This document shows positions 7,469-11,656 of a stretch of DNA of 11,656 nucleotides, in pieces. The notes under the pieces were generated by a model that did no database searches, was not told where the DNA came from, and saw only the letters and a list, made by a program, of their open reading frames with translations. The first letter of the stretch is position 1. Every line of letters starts with the position of its first letter. A program made the translations under genes and the position numbers. The DNA is from Candidatus Gerdarchaeota archaeon (GTDB taxonomy: Archaea > Asgardarchaeota > Heimdallarchaeia > JABLTI01), in NCBI GenBank assembly GCA_016839405.1, contig JAEOUJ010000328.1, positions 1-11,656 on the forward strand, in the 5' to 3' direction.

Positions 7469-7472
7469 TTTT

Positions 7473-7491
7473 AGCGATGTTTTTCATCGCT
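7473..7491. terminator. Palindrome at the gcvT/small-gene convergent junction
   Basis: AGCGATG (7473-7479) and CATCGCT (7485-7491) form a perfect 7-bp stem with a T5 loop, followed by CTTTTACTTCTTTT on the plus strand. It sits between the gcvT stop (7468) and the minus-strand stop (7504), so it could end transcripts from both sides. Confidence 0.55.
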
Positions 7492-7503
7492 CTTTTACTT
7501 CTT

Positions 7504-7782
7504 TTAATCATCTTTTTTAAGCAAATCATCTATTTTTGGAGCTTTAGCATCTGAATCATCAAGGCAATGAATTAATGCATTCCAAATTTCTGTTCCAGAG
7601 CTTCTACCAAAAACTTTAACTTTTTCACCAATGAATTTTTCAAATTTTGCTGTGTCAAAATCAACAGGCACGGATTCCCAAGGATTAATTGCATAGAGAG
7701 TATATTCTTCTCCATCTTCTGTTGTTAAAATATATTTTTCCATTTTTCTAGATACAACGCCACTTATCTCTACATCTTCCAT
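7504..7782 (-). CDS. Small beta-rich protein, possibly OB-fold, unknown function
   Basis: 92 residues from the ATG at 7782-7780. I do not recognise the family. The pattern of short strands, VEISGVVSRKM (3-13), KYILTTEDGEEYTLYAI (16-32), KFIGEKVKVFGRSSG and EIWNALI, resembles a small OB-type barrel, which would suit nucleic-acid or ligand binding; this is inference from pattern only. An acidic tail ending KIDDLLKKDD follows. There is no signal peptide or membrane segment. An in-frame GTG at 7791 would add three residues, but it lies inside the SD AGGTGA (7793-7788), which is 5 nt from the ATG, so the shorter form is preferred. The upstream coiled-coil gene ends at 7797, so the SD lies right at its stop: the two are almost certainly co-transcribed and perhaps translationally coupled. 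Confidence 0.75.
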   Translation of the reverse strand: MEDVEISGVVSRKMEKYILTTEDGEEYTLYAINPWESVPVDFDTAKFEKFIGEKVKVFGRSSGTEIWNALIHCLDDSDAKAPKIDDLLKKDD

Positions 7783-7796
7783 TTTTTTCACCTATT

Positions 7797-8630
7797 TTAT
7801 TCTTTTAGTAATTCATCTACCAATTGGTCAAATTGTTTTTCTTCTTTTGCTTTTAGTTCAACAATTTGCTTTTTTGTTAATTGTTTAAACTCCTTTATTT
7901 TTTCCTCTTTAAGAATTAATTTTGGTTTTTCCTTTTTTATTTTGCTTAACATATCTCTAAGGCTTGATTTTACAACTTTTTTTTGTTCAATTCTAAGATT
8001 TTCTATTTTTTTCAAACTATCTTCTTCTTTAGCAAGTTTCTTTATCTTCCCCTCAATTCTAAAAACTTCATTAATTGCTCTTTCTAATAAAGCTCTAAGA
8101 TCATATAAAATAAATTTGAACAATAAATCATCCATTGGATTTTCATCTAAAGTTATTTCAGTCATTATTTCTTTCAAACTATCACCTAATGATTTAGTTT
8201 CTTCCATATGAGCTTTAAAATCTTCTAACCCTAAATCAGTTTCAATTGGTTTAAATTCCATTTTCATTTCTTCAGCAGTTTCAAGCTCTAAACCCATCTC
8301 TAGCATTTCCATTTCCATATCAATTATGTCCTCAGAACCATTTTCCTCAAATAAATCCTCTTCGCCTTCTTTCTCGATCCAAAGTAATTTGCCATCAATA
8401 AGAATTAATCTTTGTTTTAAAGCCTTAATGCTCATATGTTGAAGCTCATTATGAAAAAGTGTTAGTTCATCAAAAAGAATATTGTAAATATTATTCTCTA
8501 ATTCCTTTGTTTTTTCATCAATTTTTTGTTGCTCTTTTTTATTCTTTTCTGTCTTTTTTTTCTTTGTTTTTTCTTTCTTTTTGCCCTCATTTTTTTGAGT
8601 TAGATTTTTTTCTCTTTTTTTCTTAGGCAA
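7797..8630 (-). CDS. Highly charged coiled-coil protein, unknown function
   Basis: 277 residues, no recognised family. Residues 1-40 are nearly all Lys/Glu/Gln/Asn (MPKKKREKN..., KKKKTEKNKK), an apparently disordered basic arm. A helical segment follows (43-75), then LIDGKLLWIEKE (77-88), a very acidic stretch (86-104), a Met/Glu-rich patch with M105, M107, M109, M112, M122 and M124, and helices from about 137 to the end, the last 80 residues a Lys/Glu coiled coil. There are no Cys, signal peptide or membrane segments. The TTG start at 8630 is supported by GAGGT on the minus strand (about 8638-8642), 7 nt upstream. It is the first gene of a two-gene unit with the small beta-rich gene. The coding reality is clear from length and frame, but the function cannot be told. 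Confidence 0.75.
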   Translation of the reverse strand: MPKKKREKNLTQKNEGKKKEKTKKKKTEKNKKEQQKIDEKTKELENNIYNILFDELTLFHNELQHMSIKALKQRLILIDGKLLWIEKEGEEDLFEENGSEDIIDMEMEMLEMGLELETAEEMKMEFKPIETDLGLEDFKAHMEETKSLGDSLKEIMTEITLDENPMDDLLFKFILYDLRALLERAINEVFRIEGKIKKLAKEEDSLKKIENLRIEQKKVVKSSLRDMLSKIKKEKPKLILKEEKIKEFKQLTKKQIVELKAKEEKQFDQLVDELLKE

Positions 8631-8775
8631 GCAACAAACCTCATTTTATTCTATTAAAATTTGAGAATTAATTCATTATAATTATTTAAATTGGATTGGT
8701 ATATAATATAATAAGCTTTGTTTTCATAATTTAGTATAAAAAAAATAGATTTTGTTACTAATTAAGTATGCCTTT

Positions 8776-8792
8776 GCGAAAAGTTTTATATT
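8776..8792 (+). promoter_or_regulatory. BRE/TATA-like promoter of the PhzF-family gene
   Basis: GCGAAAAG (8776-8783) followed by TTTTATATT (8784-8792) resembles a BRE plus TATA pair. Transcription would begin near 8814, leaving a short leader that holds the GGAG at 8834-8837. The rest of the roughly 200-base divergent spacer 8643-8846 is plain AT-rich DNA with no other signal that I can support. Confidence 0.5.
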
Positions 8793-8833
8793 AAATAAAA
8801 TGAAGAAAATCATTAATTTGCTTTAAATTAATT

Positions 8834-8837
8834 GGAG
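8834..8837 (+). promoter_or_regulatory. SD site of the PhzF-family gene overlapping a decoy TTG
   Basis: GGAG lies 9 nt before the in-frame TTG at 8847. The alternative start, TTG at 8832, overlaps this GGAG and has no SD of its own. Confidence 0.5.
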
Positions 8838-8846
8838 ATTAAACAG

Positions 8847-9752
8847 TTGTTTTATCAGGTAGATGCATTCACAGACACTCCCTTTTTTGGTAATCCAACA
8901 GCCATAATAATAGAGGATCCTTTAAATCCATTTTCATCTAAATTAAAGGAATTTATTGCACGTGAAATGAATTTACCTATTTCAGTTTTTGTAACTGCAA
9001 GTAAAAATGCCAATTACAAATTTGAATATTATACACCAAAGAAACAAGTTACAATTAGTGGTCATGGAACAATTGCTGCTTTATGGTTATTAGCAGAACT
9101 TGGCAAAATTAAACCAAAAGAAACAATCACCAATATTGAAATTGAAACTGATATTGGTTTATTTCCATGTGAATTACATTGGATAGAAAAAACAATAAAT
9201 AAAGTATACATGACACTTAAAAAACCAGCTTTTCGTGAAATTGATTTGAGTAAAAACAAATTAGCTAACATCTTGGGAATTCGTGAAGATAAAATTGAGT
9301 CAAATGAAAAATTACCTTTTGTTGTGGCAAATGCTGGTAGTCCTAAAATTCTCGCTTTAATTTCAAGCAAAGAAATGATAGATGCACTTGTACCAAAATA
9401 TGATGATATTGAACGATTATGTTTAAAATATAAAGCTGATGGAATTCATCTATATACTTTTGATACTTATTTTGAAGGCTCAAAATGTTATACAAGACAT
9501 TTCGAACCATTAAGAGGATCTCCAGAGACTGCGATATCAGGAATGGCTAATGGGGTTTTAGGAGCGTATCTTGTAAGTAGAGAATATGCACCTCCTGGAA
9601 CATTAATTTTTGAACAAGGAGAATCATTAGATCGTATAAGTAAATTAGAAGTAATAGTTGAAGCTGAAAACAATGAAATCAAGTCTGTGAAAATTGGTGG
9701 TAAAGCACAAATCGTATTTAAGTTTGATTTAGATAAAAGAATTCCAATCTAA
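8847..9752 (+). CDS. PhzF-fold protein with atypical active site
   Basis: 301 residues from TTG 8847 (306 from TTG 8832; numbers below use 306). A PhzF / diaminopimelate epimerase-like fold with two similar halves. Signature parts: FYQVDAFTDTPFFGNPTAI (7-25), EMNLPISVFV (45-54), SGHGTIAAL (76-84), FEPLRGSPETAISGMANG (224-241) and GGKAQIVF (289-296). In Pseudomonas PhzF the catalytic set is E45, H74, D208 and S213, found in NLSET, GHAT and EDPATGSA motifs. Here only the His (H78) remains: the Glu is I50, the Asp is T233 and the Ser is M238. It is thus a PhzF-fold protein with a changed or absent isomerase activity (inference). It has no operon partner: a divergent coiled-coil gene lies upstream and the rps15 leader lies downstream. 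Confidence 0.88.
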   Translation: MFYQVDAFTDTPFFGNPTAIIIEDPLNPFSSKLKEFIAREMNLPISVFVTASKNANYKFEYYTPKKQVTISGHGTIAALWLLAELGKIKPKETITNIEIETDIGLFPCELHWIEKTINKVYMTLKKPAFREIDLSKNKLANILGIREDKIESNEKLPFVVANAGSPKILALISSKEMIDALVPKYDDIERLCLKYKADGIHLYTFDTYFEGSKCYTRHFEPLRGSPETAISGMANGVLGAYLVSREYAPPGTLIFEQGESLDRISKLEVIVEAENNEIKSVKIGGKAQIVFKFDLDKRIPI

Positions 9753-9796
9753 TAATGGATTTTGTATTTAATTTTCATAATAAGATTTAATAAGGC

Positions 9797-9957
9797 ATCA
9801 TTGTGAAAACAATAATATCCAATTCAAGAAATTGGTCACAAGATAACTGAAATGTTGTCTGTTCGTAATCGGATCACTTTTTCCTGAGGATTAGCCAAAT
9901 CCGTTTGCAAGGAAAAGGCATGGCGTCCAGATACGGAACATCAGCATTAACTGGTGA
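9797..9957 (+). promoter_or_regulatory. Candidate structured leader of rps15
   Basis: This 200-base spacer, visibly richer in G+C after 9838 than other spacers here, holds two nested hairpins. In the first, ATC-(A)-TTGTGA (9797-9806) pairs with TCACAAGAT (9836-9844), enclosing CCAATT/AATTGG (9819-9824, 9830-9835). In the second, CTTTTTCC (9877-9884) pairs with GGAAAAGG (9911-9918, one G-U), enclosing GGATT/AATCC (9888-9892, 9898-9902). An alternative pair CGGAT/ATCCG (9870-9874, 9899-9903) would cross the second stem as a pseudoknot. CCAG (9927-9930) can pair with CTGG (9951-9954), touching the SD. TATA-like boxes at 9764-9775 or 9785-9793 would put all or most of it in the mRNA. It could be an S15 autoregulatory leader or a separate small RNA; both are inference. 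Confidence 0.4.
9953..9957 (+). promoter_or_regulatory. SD site of rps15 containing a decoy GTG
   Basis: GGTGA lies 5 nt before the ATG at 9963. The GTG inside it (9954) is in frame and would add MKN in front of the conserved MARMH start, so it is taken as an SD and not as a start codon. Confidence 0.7.
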
Positions 9958-9962
9958 AAAAT

Positions 9963-10418
9963 ATGGCTCGTATGCATACTAGACGTAGAGGGAAATCAGG
10001 ATCTAAACGACCCCCACATGCAACAATCCCTGAGTGGGTAACACAGAATCCTGAAGAAATTGAACAAAAAATAGTCGAATTAGCTAAACAAGGTTTAACT
10101 TCAGCTATGATTGGAACTGTTTTACGTGATACCTATGGTATTCCATCATCTAAATTAGTGATTAAACAAAAAATATCTGAAGTTATGAAACGAGAAAATG
10201 TGTATCCAGAATTTCCTGAAGACTTTAGAAATTTAGTTAGAAGAGCTTTAGCATTAAGACGTCACTTAGATGCTCATCCAAAAGATCTTCATTCAAAGTA
10301 CGGATTGCAAAAACTCGAATCAAAAATTAGACGACTGCAAAAATATTACAAGAAAAAAGGTGTTATACCTCAGACATTTAGGTATAATCCAGAAACTGCA
10401 GCGACAATTATAAGATAA
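9963..10418 (+). CDS. rps15: 30S ribosomal protein uS15, archaeal type
   Basis: 151 residues from the ATG at 9963, the normal length of archaeal/eukaryal uS15, which binds the central domain of 16S rRNA. It opens with the classical [17 protein letters not shown]. An archaeal N-terminal extension follows ([17 protein letters not shown] at about 55-67), then the S15 core with the RNA-binding part [20 protein letters not shown] and [16 protein letters not shown]. The preferred start follows a GGTGA SD and removes three residues from the longest frame. A long, apparently folded leader precedes it. The RecJ-like DHH gene is next, 140 bases downstream on the same strand, an order I recall as common in archaea. 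Confidence 0.97.
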   Translation: MARMHTRRRGKSGSKRPPHATIPEWVTQNPEEIEQKIVELAKQGLTSAMIGTVLRDTYGIPSSKLVIKQKISEVMKRENVYPEFPEDFRNLVRRALALRRHLDAHPKDLHSKYGLQKLESKIRRLQKYYKKKGVIPQTFRYNPETAATIIR

Positions 10419-10455
10419 TTGTTATTATTTATTCTTCTAAATTTCTGCAGATTTA

Positions 10456-10480
10456 CCTTTCTTTTTTCTTTTCATTCTCT
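10456..10480 (+). terminator. Pyrimidine-rich tract after rps15
   Basis: A T/C-rich stretch (10456-10480) with several runs of T lies about 40 bases after the rps15 stop. Such T tracts without a hairpin are the usual archaeal termination signal, so some rps15 transcripts may end here before the DHH gene. The remaining spacer has TATA-like TTAAATA at about 10522-10528. Confidence 0.4.
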
Positions 10481-10558
10481 ATTATTTACATATTTTTAAG
10501 TGAAAATGCTCAAAAGGTAATTAAATAAGACTATTCTAACAACTTGTGTGGTGAATTA

Positions 10559-11656
10559 ATGTCCACTGCTGAAAAACCTCGAAAAAATTTTAAAGGATTT
10601 ACTTCGAGAATTAAAGAAGCTACTGAAACTATAAAAGACTTTGATGAACAGATACTATGTATTAGTCATATAGATGCAGATGGATTAACTTCAGCTGGAA
10701 TTATTGGTAAAACTTTACATAGAGCTGAAATTCCTTATCATATAAGATGTGTTAGACAGTTAGAATTACCTATTATCAGCGAAATATCAATGATGAAAAA
10801 CATTAAGAACATCATTTTTAGTGATCTTGGTGGTGGACAACTGGAAGGTATAAATAAATTCCTAGCAGATAGGAATATTATAATTTTGGATCATCACCCA
10901 TCTATAATTGAACCTTTATCTAATACTATAATACATATAAATCCATTTGAATTTGGTTATGATGGATCCAATGAAATTAGTGGTGCTGGAATAAGTTATT
11001 TTTTTGCAAAGGAATATGATAAAAAAAATTTTGATTCTTCAGCGATAGCAATTGTAGGTGCTCTAGCTGATCGTCAAGATAAAGGAGCTAAGAATTCTTT
11101 AACAGCGTTAAACAAAAACATTGTTGAAGATGCAATAAAAGTAGATGTTTTAGAAGAGAAATTAGACATTCGATTATTTGGTCGTGAAACAAGACCTATT
11201 TATCAAGCTCTTGAATATACAACTGATCCTTTTCTTCCAGGTTTGACTGGGAATGGTGATATGTGTCACAGATTTATGAGGGATACTGGTATACCTCAAC
11301 AAAAAGGTAATGAATGGCGAACAATACAAGATTTGTCTAAAGAAGAAAGGCAAATGCTGGTTGAATCATTAATTACTTATGGTCTTTCACATGGTATGAC
11401 AACAGAAGACTCTCAAAGTATCATTGGAATGGTTTATACACTAAAGCAGGAACAACCAGGAACACTTTTAAGGGATGCTCGAGAATTTGGTTCTTTACTA
11501 AATTCATGCGGTAGATTGAATGCTACAGGAGTGGCAATAGGTCTTTGTATGGGAGAAAGGAAATTCTTACTACAAGAAGCAGAAAGTATAATGACGAATT
11601 ATCGAATGAAAATCTCTAAATTTATTGAAATAATAAATCAAGAGAGTGAACATCTA
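10559..11656 (+). CDS. RecJ-like / GAN-type DHH exonuclease (3' end outside window)
   Basis: 366 codons are present with no stop before the right edge. A DHH-family phosphoesterase of the archaeal RecJ-like group, whose studied members (GAN) are metal-dependent single-strand exonucleases associated with the replicative GINS/Cdc45-like complex. Motifs: HIDADGLTSAG (37-47) with D39/D41, FSDLGGG (87-93) with D89, the DHH motif LDHHPS (110-115), and GALADRQD (167-174) with D171, all metal ligands in the family. The DHHA1 region appears at about 305-337 (RDAREFG, NSCGRLNATG). An SD GGTGA (10550-10554) lies 4 nt before the ATG. The active site looks intact. It follows rps15, a neighbourhood shared with other archaea by recollection. 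Exonuclease versus nanoRNase/oligoribonuclease activity cannot be settled from the sequence. Confidence 0.92.
   Translation, partial: MSTAEKPRKNFKGFTSRIKEATETIKDFDEQILCISHIDADGLTSAGIIGKTLHRAEIPYHIRCVRQLELPIISEISMMKNIKNIIFSDLGGGQLEGINKFLADRNIIILDHHPSIIEPLSNTIIHINPFEFGYDGSNEISGAGISYFFAKEYDKKNFDSSAIAIVGALADRQDKGAKNSLTALNKNIVEDAIKVDVLEEKLDIRLFGRETRPIYQALEYTTDPFLPGLTGNGDMCHRFMRDTGIPQQKGNEWRTIQDLSKEERQMLVESLITYGLSHGMTTEDSQSIIGMVYTLKQEQPGTLLRDAREFGSLLNSCGRLNATGVAIGLCMGERKFLLQEAESIMTNYRMKISKFIEIINQESEHL

Noticed and set aside
7942..8211. Plus-strand open frame within the charged coiled-coil gene.
   Set aside because: Its Phe/Ile/Ser-rich product is what the complement of Lys/Glu-rich codons gives, and it has no SD or start support.
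8643..8846. The roughly 200-base spacer examined for an RNA gene.
   Set aside because: It is uniformly AT-rich with only promoter-like boxes; no stable stems or tRNA/sRNA motifs were found.
9062..9682. Minus-strand open frames within the PhzF gene (9062-9370, 9488-9682).
   Set aside because: They lie wholly inside a well-conserved plus-strand gene and show no family features.
9797..9957. C/D-box or H/ACA guide RNA in the rps15 leader (CTGA at 9847 and 9884, ACA at 9938).
   Set aside because: No good RTGATGA box C pairs with the CTGA sites on the plus strand, and the lower stem before the ACA is only 5 bp with no clear pseudouridylation pocket.
9920..9982. 20-codon frame from ATG 9920 ([20 protein letters not shown]) overlapping the rps15 start.
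   Set aside because: No SD of normal form precedes it and it resembles no known protein. It overlaps predicted RNA pairing, so it is treated as leader sequence.
1..11656. Mobile elements, CRISPR arrays, toxin-antitoxin or defence systems.
   Set aside because: No transposase or integrase genes, long direct or inverted repeats, regularly spaced repeats, or recognisable defence domains were seen.

Overview
The window is AT-rich (roughly 30% G+C by eye) and comes from an archaeon. The evidence is gene content: an archaeal/eukaryal-type glycyl-tRNA synthetase, the small RNA polymerase subunit RpoP, an eIF2B-family protein, an initiator tRNA with an A1-U72 pair and an encoded CCA end, an archaeal-type ribosomal protein uS15, and a RecJ-like DHH nuclease directly after uS15. 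BRE/TATA-like boxes and GGTGA/GAGG-type Shine-Dalgarno (SD) sites also fit. The low G+C and the gene style would suit an Asgard archaeon, but nothing here fixes the phylum.

Layout, left to right. A YkgJ-like cysteine-cluster protein (minus strand, cut by the left edge) diverges from glyS (plus). glyS converges on a 48-codon rpoP (minus). rpoP diverges from a plus-strand pair: a flavodoxin-fold NAD(P)H oxidoreductase and an eIF2B-family protein. The initiator tRNA-Met gene follows with its own strong promoter, then a small Lys-rich orphan protein. A membrane-anchored beta-propeller (BNR/Asp-box, sialidase-like) protein lies on the minus strand and diverges from gcvT (plus). gcvT converges on a minus-strand pair of unknown genes, a charged coiled-coil protein and a small beta-rich protein. 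A PhzF-fold protein with an altered active site follows on the plus strand. Next comes a long, apparently structured leader in front of rps15, and finally the RecJ-like DHH nuclease, cut by the right edge.

Much of the window is information-processing housekeeping: tRNA charging, initiator tRNA, eIF2B family, RNA polymerase, ribosome, and replication/repair nuclease. The metabolic and surface genes are single units between these, and no multi-gene defence or mobile system is visible. No IS element, CRISPR array or integrase was seen, and no gene-free stretch exceeds about 210 bases.

The points most worth following are: the approximately 165-base folded leader before rps15, which is long for an archaeal mRNA; the PhzF homologue that has lost three of the four usual active-site residues; the eIF2B-family gene next to the initiator tRNA gene; the 7-bp palindromes at all three convergent gene junctions; and SD sequences that carry in-frame GTG/TTG codons, so that naive start calls are too long for four genes.
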